Source of the DNA: Puffinus mauretanicus
Taxonomy: Eukaryota > Chordata > Aves > Procellariiformes > Procellariidae
Assembly (NCBI GenBank): GCA_023333565.1
Contig: JAJKFH010002273.1
Coordinates: 1 to 64,000, forward strand
DNA length: 64,000 nucleotides
Direction: 5' to 3'
Position numbers and translations under genes: made by a program
Shown here: positions 19,991 through 32,061 of the stretch, piece by piece
How positions within the stretch are numbered: position 1 is the stretch's first letter
Layout of the letters: each line of letters opens with the position of its first letter
The notes under the pieces: generated by a model
Seen by the model: the letters and a program-made list of their open reading frames with translations, nothing else
What the model was told of the DNA's origin: nothing
The model's database searches: none

Positions 19991-22900
19991 TAACCATTTC
20001 AATTCTATTTTCAGTACTATGAATGACAGGGATATATTATTGAGGAAGCAGAGACTGAGTATTAAAAAGATGTAGGGAGGAAATTATTTAGAATTTAAGG
20101 AGTTACTAGCTCAATTAAATCCTAAGTCATAAAAGAGTTACAAGCTAAGGTCATATGCAAGATGTTCTCATTACTTAAAAAAAAAAAAATAGGGTCATCG
20201 GTCTGAGCCTTCTTTAAAAGTTGTACATTGATCCTTAAATTCTTTTATAGTTATTTTAAGTTCAGTGATAGATTTAGAATTTTGCCTGCTTAGCCTGCCT
20301 CTGTATAGAATCAAGAGCTGGACTCTTACTCAAGAAGTATGCAAGCTGTGGATTTTTAGAATCACTTTGCACAGTTCAGTCTACGAAAGCATTTAGATAA
20401 TATTGTACCTAATTAACTGAGAATTAAATAACATCTTGCAATTTGTATATAATTTCTTTACAGAATTAATTTCTGTAGGCTTTTTCCTACTTTTGTAATG
20501 ATTTTAATTCAAAAAGGATAAGACGCTTAGTTTGAAATTCCAACTAATTAAAGGAATTCTGTATTTTATTGATTTCTTGCCAGAAGAGAACAATTTAAAA
20601 GCAAGCAAGATTACACTAGGGGAAGCAATAGCCCCTAGCATATTTGATAGTGTATTTCAGCATTTGAGTTTAAGAGGTTTTTATAGTTTTACCTAATACA
20701 TTATATTCTTAGGGTTTTATCTAAGGTCGAACTACTATCTAAATTTTAAAGTAAAAAGAACAAAACATAGGTTGCAAACACAAAGGAAAATCTTGTACAA
20801 CGTTAAAAACCAGAATAAATAAATTAGAGATCCTACTCAATCTGACATATATTTTAAACAAGTACTCATGATGATATTCTTAAAGGTCACAGATTATCTC
20901 AAACTGCAGGTTACCTTTTAGATAAAAATGTTGATTATAATGAAAGTGATTGTGAATGTGGTTTAAATTGTTCTTTTCTTTGAGAAGTGTCTCTTGCTCT
21001 CTCCTCTTTCTTGTTAATTACTCTGAGAAGTAGAAGAGAAGCCTCAGCTACAGATGCGTAATAGATGACATATAGTAATACACAGTATAGACAATAGTAG
21101 TGAAACTGCCTTTATCATGTATTTACATATACTTTGAAAATACGCTTCACATGGCCAAATGCAGGCTTGACTCCATATTCTTACAAAGGAACTGTTACAG
21201 GCCAGACACAGGTCATCTGAACCTTTCAAGGATATTTCTGAGAGGACGCTAATTTAGGCATCTGAAAAAAACATGAATGCAAAAGGCAGTCATATACTTT
21301 TTGCATTTGCTCTAGCTGCAGCTAGAAAGCCTATGTCCTACAAAAGACATCAAAGCTTTGGGGAAATAAACTAGTTTTAGAATGTGGAACTCATGGATTG
21401 TATACCATAGACCTATTATTAAGTGATTTTAATATTTCTGTTCATTTCATATCAGGTATTAATCATGAGCTCCACTTTCCAACCTGAAGGGAAAGTTATT
21501 AATTATCACAAATGAGGCTTCCTAAAGTTACTTAAGGTAGGGCTAGAATGAAAGATTTATAATTTAACACAGCCTAGTTTTCATTTTTCCAGCACAGAAA
21601 GGCTGACAAACATTCATACCTGGAGACTGATTTTTTTTTTAAAGCATTTTTTTTAAAAAAAAAAAGAAAAGCAAGCTCCAATCTGAAATAAATTTGCTAG
21701 TCTGCACCTGAAATATATTGTCCTAATTTGAAGCCTAGCTGTTTTGGACCAGATGCTTGATCTGAGGTTGGACTATTTCCTATTTTGAGATGGGTGTTTC
21801 ATGGAATATTTGAAATTGTTCTGATGACATAACTCTTTGAATCAAAAAAGACCTTTTGGTTCCCAGATAATTTTCTAGAGCATTTCATTTATCTATATCA
21901 TCAAAGTAATCTTCAATTATAACAAAATATGAATGAAAACAGGCATTCTGTGAAAACTGACCATGTTTACATGTTTTTTCATATGGAATTTTGTACATAG
22001 CTTCTGAGTCCTTCATCTCACTATGCTAAGCACTGGGAATTTCAATGCATTTGTATTTCATATGACGCACTTGTATTTCATAACTCAAAATGCTTCAGGT
22101 GTAACTAACTTACTTCAGGTACCTTGTGGTAGTAATGTTTGAAACTGAACAGCTGAGTTTCACACCAAGCCAGGGTGTTCTTGCTGCAGTTCTTGCTGCA
22201 CTCCTGGTTTCATCCTATACACAGAGTTACATCCTAGCTGCAGAAAAGGGATGAGGTACAGTGTATCTCACACTCCTGATTTACCAGGCATCCCCATTTG
22301 GGAAAAGAATGAAATAAATAGTAGTTGCTGATCTACCCTAACATATGGGTGATTCTTGGAAGGAGAATCTGAAGCATGGAGCAATGGTGTGCAACCTAGT
22401 TGTATCGGAAGCCTTGCATTTGAGGAGTTAGTGATCTTGAACAGGACCTGTCTGTTCTTTTGGGCCTTGCACTCAGGGCTTGAGAAGCCATTACATTAGC
22501 ATGACTAACCACTGTAAGTGAATCTTTTGGAGTGTCCCATGCTGGTCTGTGCTGCACACTGGTGGATGTTACAAGAGATGACATTCCAGCTTGCCAGGAG
22601 AAGATCTATGGTTTTGCTTGTTACACAAAATAAAAGGCACCACGGCATGGGAGGAGGAAGGAAGCTCTCCACAGACAGAATCTGTGCAGCGTGCCATGGG
22701 AAAATCCACCCAGGTTTGCCCAATACTGCACAAAAGTGGGGTTCCCAGCATCTAAAGGGACGTAAGATGTACTCGCTACCTGTGTTCCTCTTTTTATTCT
22801 ACCTTATTAAAACAGGTATTTTATTACGTCATTTGTCAGGCCTTTCTTTTTGAGATCCAGAAAGAACCTCCATCTCTCTCTTTCTCCCCTTTCTCCCCCC

Positions 22901-25746
22901 ACCCCTGGTGCAAAACACTGATTGAAATGGTGTCAAGGTGCAATAAGGCTATAGTTGGATATTAGGTTTGTAAGACATGCCATGGAACATTCCTGGGTGA
23001 TAGTGCAGACTCTGCTTACTTGTTGATATGAGCCAGCAATGTTATGTATGAATTAGTCCAGACTGACCCTGGGAAGAAGTGACCTACTGCCTTCTTTGTG
23101 TTGGATGATGTCATTGACTTCTCTCTAGCTTCAGCCCTGTCCAGTCCTTCAGTGATGCAGTAGGAAACCTAGGGAGTCACTGTCTGCCCCTGCCTGCAAG
23201 CTGTTACCAATTCTCCCTCCCGCATAAACTCTTTGAGAAACAATGTATTTATTATGGCGTCTTAGCCTAATGATATTTTTGCTATGAATATATAATGTAA
23301 GAGCTGATGGTGTAGGTAAGGCAAATGTATGCAAATAACTGAGGAGAGTCTTAGGAACGTTTTGAACTTTTGTTTTTACAAAAATACTAGGACACATTTG
23401 CGGGACTCAGCCTATAAGGATACTTAGCAACTTTTTCTTAGTCCCTGAACATCATCTTGTCCACAAATAGGTATGTACGCTTGCCAGTGATAACTGAATG
23501 CATCACTCTATTTTGCGGTCACACAATGCAGTTTTGTAAGGAGGATTTAGATACTCTAACTTGTACAGAATGGTGGAGAACTGAATTCAGTTCAATGTGT
23601 GAAAATTTGCTGTATATATAGCTTCTAAACTACTTTAAACTAAACTAAAAGTGTTATCTAATCTCACCTAAGTAAGCAGATCCTGTTTCTACTAAAATGA
23701 ATAGCAAAGTAGTTGTAAATACATTTAGATTTCTTTTTTGTTTAATTCCTTGAAAGAAATGCATAGGAAAATGTGACAGATAAAACTAATTTAAGATGCC
23801 AAGTTTTTTGTTTCTGTTTTACATTATTTTACATTGTATTTTTTTTAAATTAAGCAATCAATGAAGGATACAGCAAATATGGGGCTTCTGTAAAAACAAA
23901 AATCTCATCTGTACAATAATTAGAATATAGATGGATGTTCCAGATGGTACACATGCAAAAAGAAGGCTAGCTGTATACCAGATGGTATTATGACCATACA
24001 TAAAGCAACAGGATAATGACTGTAATATTGTGACATGTCATATTATATGAATAAATACTATGTTTTCCTGAGAAAAAGGTAAAATCATCAGTAAATTAAA
24101 CTGCACAAGGCAGATGTGGCACTTATCCAGGAATTACAGTCCTGGAGGAACAGCAATATTGGAGTAGGAACTTAGAGGCTTATTTTTTTAATTTGTTCCC
24201 CTTATGAGAAAGAGGTAATTCTAATTTGTCTAAAGTATCCTTTACATAATTAGTCTTAACATAAGCAACTTTAAAGAATTTAGAATACTCTGTATTGCTA
24301 AAATGAAATCAGTTTTTTTGCTCCCCCCGAGAATACTCAACTTTTATAAACACTTCTATTCCTAACAATTTTTTTTAAATGCAATAGACATTTAGAAAGA
24401 ACTTTGCAGTGAAACATCACAATTTCTGGTAAAGCATGACAATTCCTACGATAAGATACAAGATCAGTATGACAAGAACTTTCTGGATGTTGTTTATATT
24501 AATAACATATTCAACAACCTAGAAATATTCCTAACTGTGAAAATGGCCTGCACCATAACTAGAAAAAATATTCTTATACTGACACTATAAAGAATTCCTA
24601 GAGTTAATGGAAATGCTTCTTTGATTATTTTTTTTTCCTTCAACAACACACAAATTGTTTTGCAAGCATCCAGTGCAGGAATATGTGTATATATCATTCA
24701 AGCTTTGTGACCTATCATAGGTATTTTATCTATGGTTTCTCTATACAGATATTTAAGTTTTTCAAGATGGAAAATAGGAGAATTTCATAAAAGAAAAAAA
24801 AAACAAGCAACAGCATTTTTCCCCTTTCTCTATAGATGTATTAGAAGGAAAAGAACTTTCAGGCTGTCTCCAATTTAATTTAGAAAGACATTGTCCTCTT
24901 ATACACGAAATGCATGTCCTGTATTTCTGAGAAAGTTGGCACGGTAAAGTTCCAGGTCTGTACACAGAGTCCTTACCGATGAAGTAGGATGAGAAAGTGT
25001 TGAGCTCCGGTGGCAGTTCCTGGGATACAACCCAGACTTGTAATTCCCTTATAAATAAGAAAAGGCTTTTGCTGTTTCTGAAAAGCAACTCCTGTGGACA
25101 TTTCCAAAGTCTTCCTGAAGGCCACCTTCTGCCTAAGAAACCTTGCATCTCCTAGAAAATCTCTAAAGCAATATTGCCTGCTGATAATGCATTACCCTAA
25201 AAGATTAGCCAGACACTTGTCCTCCTTGTGTTTGAACTGAGCTGCTTCTGTGCTCTGTTATAGCAAAAGAACTATGACCGACCTTTTGGGTATGATTTTG
25301 ATGTTGTACCACAGTCTGGTCAAATCTGAGGTACTTGATTTCGAACGAGCACATTACTTGACACCTTTTGCCATGAAATGATGAGCCTTGTCTTCTGTAA
25401 AATGAAAGAGTTCCAGATCAGGCTGGTGCTGCAGTCTTCTAACAGAGGGTGCGTGGAAACAGTCATTGACAAAATAGCAAAAGTGGGGTGACATGCATTG
25501 TTATTAACAAAACCGTGCTAGTATTTTTATAACTTCCTGTGCAAGAGATGGGGGGATTTTACTTACAGAAGTGGAGTGATGTCAGTACATGAGATATATA
25601 CTAGGAACATGTTGCTGGTGTAGTATAAGGACATCATTTTAACTGTAAAGTATTTCCAATATAAATATAGATTCAACCATAGCTGAACAGTTTCTCCTGA
25701 GTGAAAAGACAAATCACTTGTTTCTTATTTGAATTAGGTCATTCTG
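19991..25746. other. Long AT-rich intergenic stretch
   Basis: No recognised repeat, exon or RNA gene. A T-run/A-run pair at 21632-21665 could form a hairpin. The longest open frame (128 codons, minus, 25148-24762) has no family resemblance, no exon signals I could identify and an ordinary base composition, so I treat it as chance. Confidence 0.4.
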
Positions 25747-25986
25747 TGTCCTGGTTTCGGCTGGGATAGGGTTAAATTTCTTCCTAGTGCTGTGTTTTGG
25801 ATTTAGTATGAGGAGAATGTTGATAACACACTGATGTTTTCAGTTGTTGCTAAGTGCCCTCCTAGTCCAAGGACAGCTCCCGTGCCTACTGACTGAGCTA
25901 GGTACACAAGATGGGAGGGAACATAATCAGGACAGCCAGCCCAGCTGGCTAATGGGGTATTCCATACCATGTGACGTCATGCTCAG

Positions 25987-25993
25987 TATATGA
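25987..25993 (+). promoter_or_regulatory. LTR TATA-like box
   Basis: TATATGA at the expected place in the solo LTR, about 140 bp upstream of its poly(A) signal. The related LTRs have CATATACT and TTATATACT at the same site. Activity not shown. Confidence 0.5.
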
Positions 25994-26126
25994 ATGGTAG
26001 GCGTGATCCAGGAAGTACCGATCGCTGCTTGGTTATCGGTCAGCGCGGGTGGTGAGCAATTGCATTGTGCATCACTCATTTTGTATATTTTATCATTATC
26101 ATTATTATTTTCCCTTTTTCTGTTCT

Positions 26127-26132
26127 ATTAAA
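26127..26132 (+). promoter_or_regulatory. LTR polyadenylation signal
   Basis: ATTAAA followed by CTGTCTTTATCTC, conserved in all LTRs of this family in the window. Confidence 0.6.
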
Positions 26133-26264
26133 CTGTCTTTATCTCAACCCACGAGTTTTTCTCACTCTTACCCTTCCGATTCTCTCCCCGTCCTGCTGGG
26201 GGGGCGGGGGGAGTGAGTGAGCAGCTGTGTAGTATTTGGCTGCCTGCCAGGTTAAACCACGACA

Positions 26265-26636
26265 TCTGGGATTTTGAGTCCAAAAATGGACCTTTCTAGT
26301 ATTAGTTCATAAGAATGAAGTTGTGAAAGTAAAATATTAATGCACAAATATGTTTCTGTTTGTTGTTGAAGGACCTGACAGCTACTGTAGGAAAACATTT
26401 CCGTGTTTATTAGACATATCACAGTATGTAATTTCTTAATAACCCTGCAAGGAACTAAACTATATTTGTTGCAGGGGAGCACTGGGATGAAGGCTACTCT
26501 GGTCATTGAATCCTCGCCATATACTCGGGGGCCATCAACAAAAAATGTTTATAAAAACAAATAAATAAACAAAAAAACCCCAAATCAACCAACTCCTGCC
26601 CCCTTCCCAAACTCTCAAAATAGAAAGTGACAGATC
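26265..26636. other. Intergenic stretch
   Basis: Includes an A/C-rich low-complexity segment (26548-26600, AAACAAATAAATAAAC type); otherwise nothing recognised. Confidence 0.4.
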
Positions 26637-27300
26637 TTCAGGCTAGAAAGAACAGCTACATCATCCAGTCTGATCTCCGTATATCACTTATAACATGGAA
26701 TAGGACATTTCCATTAATAAAAGCAACTTGTCTGGGTAAAGCCTATGCTCCAGAAGAATATGCAGTTGTGAACTGAAGATCTCTGGAACCATGAGAGAAT
26801 CCTTTGTTTTCTTAAGCAGCTTATTCTGATAACATATTTATTACAGGCCTAGTTGTTTTTTTTTTTTTAAAAAAAAAAGTCCAATTTCTTAGCTGAATTG
26901 TCTGTTTTCGAGTACTTATTCTTGCTATACCTTTCCTCACTGCATTTGCTTTATGTACTGTCTTCTAAGGATAATTGCATGCAGTACACAAGTCACCTAT
27001 CTTTCTTTTGAAGCTGAAAAGCAGCTCAGTTTCTAATATCACTCATTGTTAGGAATTGTCTCTTCATCTCAAAACCTTATTTCTAGACTCCTGATCTTTG
27101 TTTGAATGCTCTAGTTCACAAATTGATCCATCTCACTTTGCATGACTTTTTCTATCCCCAGTTATCTTTCTCTCAGTTTCTAGCATCTACCGATGTTTTC
27201 ACCAATGACTCTTCATCCTGACTTGATGAATAATGTGGATCTAATATTGATCTATGCGGAGCACTCTTAAACTGCATATAGCCCTAGCATCAGGGAAAAG
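26637..27300 (-). mobile_element. Ancient L3/CR1-like LINE 3' part
   Basis: Old LINE remnant on the minus strand. The plus strand shows CAGGCTAGAAAGAACAGC, ATCATCCAGTCTGATCTCCG and ATATCACTTATAAC (compare GGCTAGAAGGGACCA and ATCTAGTCTGACCTCC of amniote L3/CR1 3' ends), then TTCTTGCTATACCTTTCCTC, CAGTACACAAGTCACCTATC and TGAATAATGTGGATCTAATA in the expected order. A T-run/A-run (26852-26878) interrupts it. Confidence 0.6.
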
Positions 27301-30300
27301 GTTTTTATTTCATAGTGTTTTTCTCCAGCATCTAGATCCATTGCCTTTATGGCTACATCTGCTATGCTTTTTAGCAGTTAAAACAGTTGCACAAATAGCA
27401 TAATTTCCAGCAATAGTTACCATGGTTTTGTACTGTCAGAGCATGGTGTTAAAAGATGAGTCTCACATAAAAAGTGGAAATAGTTCAGCCCAGGTTTTAG
27501 CCTCAGTTATTTCATGCTGCTTTTACATTCAGATATGTTACGTCCAAGGTACCCGGTATGTTCAGAAGCGGTATTCTAAGTCTAAGTTCACCAAAAGAAG
27601 CACAAATAATAGAATGTATAAATAGGTCTATTTGTTAATACTAATGTTTCATTTGCACAGATAACTTCTGTAATTTTCCCCACAACTACTTATTATTAGT
27701 AACTTTCAAATGTTTACAGGTAGGAATGATACATTCTTTAAAATATCAAATTGAAACATATCTGCCTATTATAATTTTTGGGGAACTTGGGCCAGTGTCT
27801 TGCCTGCAGAAATGCTTGTAATATACCTGCTGATTCATTACCTGGTAGTTCAGAGTTGATGCGGAGTTGACCTACACAGGCATGTAAAATTCTATTGAAC
27901 ACTGCTGATGTTTTGAATGTTTATAATCTGGAAACTTGGATCTAAAGGAGAAAAGATATGATTTGTCAAGTACCAGAATGGAGCTAAAATATAATGGGAG
28001 CCTTTTAGTATATGATAGAGACAATACTCATCAATGTACTGAGGGAAGACTATAGGCATGATAACAACGGCCAGGGACTAACAATTTTTCTTTTCCTATT
28101 ATAGTCATACCACTCTCTAGCACAGAGATCATTTACTTTGGACACACGGTAAAATCTTGGATATCTACAGAAGGAAAAACATATATCTATATATGAGTTA
28201 TACCTCAAGGAATTATGCCTCAGCTTTGCTGAGTTCCATGATGTAAACACCCATAAGCTGTAGCCCAACAAACATAAGATTAAAGAAACATTAATTTAAT
28301 GTTAGGAAAAGAATAAACAAAACCTGATTAGTGAAGACCAATGGAGAAAAGATCATGAATTTGAAAGAACAGCAATGAAAAATGGAAAAAGTTGACCAAA
28401 TACTTCTCCATTAATATTAGATAAATAGATCTACTTGTCCATGGTCTATGGAAGATAACATCTCAGTGCTCTGAGTACTCAGAGAAAATGCTATGTTACT
28501 GTGTACTGGTACTTACTCCTTCTGTACTTTCACTGATATCCACCAGAAAAAAAACAACTTTGTTTGCATAGATTCACAGGCAAAAAAATTCCTGACCTTC
28601 AAAACTGTAGTCTCACCTTGTTGAGATTTTCTGTTTCCTTGCTTCTGCCCACTTCCCTTTTATTACAAGCATTGACAATATGTTACATTTTTATCTTGGC
28701 TCCCTTTACTTCTAGGGCATAGTAAACTCTCATGAGCAAAAGTTCAGATCTTCAAAGAGGAAAGAACGATTTTTTGGTTTAGTTTGAGTTGTTGCAACAG
28801 AGGTTGCTCAATGCATTTTTTACTGTATTTAATGCAGTAGTATGTGAATTCTTTATTCTTTTTGGACTGAAATAAAAATGGAAATTTGATTAAGTATGTC
28901 TTCTAGCTGAATGGTTTATTGTGTGTACAACTTAACTCAGTGCTAATATTTCACTAAATTTCCTGGATGGAGCTGGCTGGAAAGGATTATAAATGGTATA
29001 GATCTATAAACAGGATTATAAACAGTATAGAACAGTATAAAGAAAAGATATGATTTGTCAGAAAAGGATGTGAATTAAAGATTTAATGTAAAATGGCGAT
29101 AGTTAGCAAGAGGTTTCCAGAAGCAGTAGGAAAATGATAGAAAGAGATATTTAAAGATTTTTTAGAAATACATTTAATATTGAACTACCATCTAGAGAAT
29201 GACTCACAAACTGAAGTCTGATATTGTTGTTAAGTGAAAAAAAAAACCACTCTGAATATTACCCAGAGTCTGTTATCTCTGGAGCCATAGGTCAGTTGTC
29301 ATTCTTTACTGCAGAGAAAAATATACTGGAAATTTAGCAGAGGATATTCAAGGTGTAACGAGTGTTACACAGTACGGTTTGGTTTGGTTTGTGTTTATTT
29401 TTACAAAGATATTATGAAAAATATCCATCTCATGTTTCGGTTGTCCTTGTGATACCTCCAACAATGCCACACTGGACAATTTATCCCACTTTAAATGAAG
29501 ATATAGCGCATCAGAGATGATAACCAGGAGATACCTTTACACCATAAAGGAATTATCACTACCTCCATTCCCCCCCGCTCCTTGGTGAACACTGTTTTTC
29601 CCTTATGAGAGCAGAGGAGTAGTTAGATGTGCCTAGGCTAGCACAGCTGGGCTTAGCAGGCCCTGGAGGGAAAAGAGCTGGTTTCCAAACTGAGCAGCTG
29701 CACATCATTCTTAAGAAGAATTTAGCGGTTTTCTCCTCATTTAAACTGCGCAGGCTCCAGAATTTACTGAGACACTCAGACTGAGGACAGATGTAATTTC
29801 TGTGTGTATGAACACATATCAGGCAATTTAGAACTTCCTCGATTCCTAACCAAAAGTGAATCGCCAATGCCAGTTTAAGAACAGTGAGTGCAATGTACTG
29901 TTATCATGAGCTAATCAGGCAGCACTTACTGTAATAAGTGAAGTGTGGTCTCAATGAGCAGTATGATGGGAACTGCGTTATGGTACTCTATTTTAAAGGG
30001 GACAATGGAGTATGAACCAATGGAATTTTTGTTTAATGATTTCTGTGGAAGTTTAACTTCAACCTTTTTCTTTCAGTCAAATATTAATAAATATTTGTAA
30101 AGCAAAACATTTCAGTTTTTCCTAAATAAATTACTTGAAATAATTATAGCAGGCATATTTCATTTAAACTATGGAGTAGTTAAAGTCCTAAGTTCTTACA
30201 AAAAAAAAAAAAATTACTTATGTAAAATAAGCCTGGCATTTACAAAACTTCTTGTAAATGGTTGTGAATGAGAGACTTGTCAGGGTGACTTTTTTTTTTT

Positions 30301-31734
30301 CTTCTGAACAGTTTGTTTCAATGAACTGTTGTTTTCTTATCAAACCAAAAGGTTTTATTCCTTATCAAAGTCGTGTGAATCTCAAATCGAGGTCCATGAA
30401 CTATACTCGTTTTCTCAGATGTAAACTGGTGGCATAGACATTTAGGAAAAATTCAGTTTCTAGGATCTTCTACGGACTCTGCCACTATCTTGTCTAGAGT
30501 GAAACACAGGTACACTACTCTTGGCCAAAACCTGAAGTTACTTGTCCTGTTTTTGTCACTCACTGATGTCTGATGGAGACAAGTGGAACGTGTATTAGCA
30601 CATTCTATCAATCAAGATTTACAGGTATGTCCTGCCTGTTTTGTGAATCTCCAAATCGATGGTAAGCTATCTGAAAAGAGAGAAATTTTGGTAGTTATTA
30701 AAAATTGCATAATTTAAGAAAAAAGTAAAATTATTGCAATATTTACCAAACCTCATTAGCTAAATAAGATAAGGAACAGACTCATCTCACTTCTTTTTGT
30801 AGACATCAAGTGAGGAGATTGCTTAAATGGGAGATGTACCAAAAAACCAAGAAGTTAAAACTCAACTTATTTTTAAAAGCAGTGGTTTGACTATTTTTAA
30901 AATGTATTAGTAGAAGACAATTATTTATATTTTCCTATCACTTCATGTTAAACTCATTGACTTGCAATCATTACAAGTTGTCTAAAGGGTTTGTTCCCCC
31001 CACACCCCAAAGAAAAGTATCTCGACAATATAAAAAAAAAGAATCATATAGTTATCAGAAGATGGTCATTAGGAATCCAGAAATTTTTTTTCATCAACAC
31101 TTCCACTTTGAGGTCATTTAGAGACTACTACATTACTGATGATTTTAACTTCTGAAGCATCTGTGTTCCTGACTATTCTAAGCAGTGGATTTTGAAGTGT
31201 CTTTAACATTGTTGAAAATCTTACTGCAAAAAAACATTTTCTGAAGCATCAGATGAGCAGTTAACATTTAGAAAAAAATCCCTTCCAACTTTATGTGGTT
31301 CTGAATGAATTATAAACTTCTGAAATAATCTCCTTTTTCAGTTAAAGATGCTGTATAGGATACAAATAATGGGTTTTCTATCAAAAAAAAGTAAGACGAA
31401 CATGAAAACTTATGTGTTCCAAGAAGGAAGTATTTTTATTCCAGAGACTGTGTACACAGTCATTAGAAAATATGGCAATAGACTGTCCTTCCTAAAATGA
31501 AATCAATGGCACATAAAATTGACTTTTGTATACAGTCAAATAAGTTGTAGGCTTTAGCAGGTCTGTTAGCAAGAAGAGGTGCGTTAGAGTAAACAATGAT
31601 ATATTTTTTTTCTTATTCTTCTTTTTCCTTACTGAGAAACCATTGTACTAGAGAATCAAATGTGAAAGTGGAAAAAATAGAAAAAGAAGGCATAGATCTT
31701 GACTGTATAAGTACTTTAGGAGAATCACAATGCC

Positions 31735-32061
31735 TTAAGCAAATATCTTGGGGTCATCATGTTCCACCACAGTACAGCAGTTCTTGGGTGTCCATAGAAA
31801 TGACTGTAAGTATAGTGTATTATTGAAGCAAATATATCTGTTCTTGAAGGTATCACCTTCTCTGTAAGCCTTAGCACATTCTGTAAAGCTATGTGGTTCA
31901 GAGGTCTTTCCGTACAGAACAGTACTACAATGAGAACATCTTACAAGATATGGTAATCCTTCAACCTGTGTGCCTGCTAGAATTGAGGGCAAGCTCCTTC
32001 TTCTTTCCTTTTGAAGTTTGTTCAGATTTTTCTTTGTGAAGGAACACAGGAAACCTGTCAC
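31735..32061 (-). other. Unassigned 108-codon open frame with CxxC-x11-HxxxxC pattern
   Basis: Not recognised. The frame reads through VRCSHCSTVLYGKTSEPHSF and TECAKAYREG, a spacing of Cys and His that could bind zinc, and ends EHDDPKIFA. On the minus strand an acceptor-like TATACTTACAG lies just upstream of SFLWTPKNCC (near 31808) and a donor-like AG|GTGATA lies near 31855, but they would define an intron of only about 50 bp. It may be a chance frame, a decayed retrogene, or an exon of an unseen gene. Confidence 0.2.

Larger units (their letters stand above)
25747..26264 (+). mobile_element. Solo LTR (bird ERVL-like), 518 bp, plus orientation
   Basis: Begins TGTCCTGGTTTCGGCTGGGA and ends AACCACGACA, the same family as the LTR at 16973-17494 but in opposite orientation. 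A TATA-like TATATGA lies at 25987-25993 and a poly(A) signal ATTAAA at 26127-26132, giving a normal U3-R-U5 layout. The flanks share only four bases, TCTG (25743-25746 and 26265-26268), so the 5-bp duplication expected for the family is imperfect. No internal region adjoins it. Confidence 0.92.

Noticed and set aside
22518..22853. 111-codon plus-strand open frame
   Set aside because: No recognisable family or exon signals; overlapping antisense frames of equal length suggest chance.
24762..25148. 128-codon minus-strand open frame as a gene
   Set aside because: No domain, no convincing splice or start context, ordinary AT-rich composition; expected by chance in a window of this size.
16973..26264. 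LTRs at 16973 and 25747 as the two ends of one provirus
   Set aside because: They are in opposite orientations, have different flanking duplications, and the DNA between has no retroviral genes.
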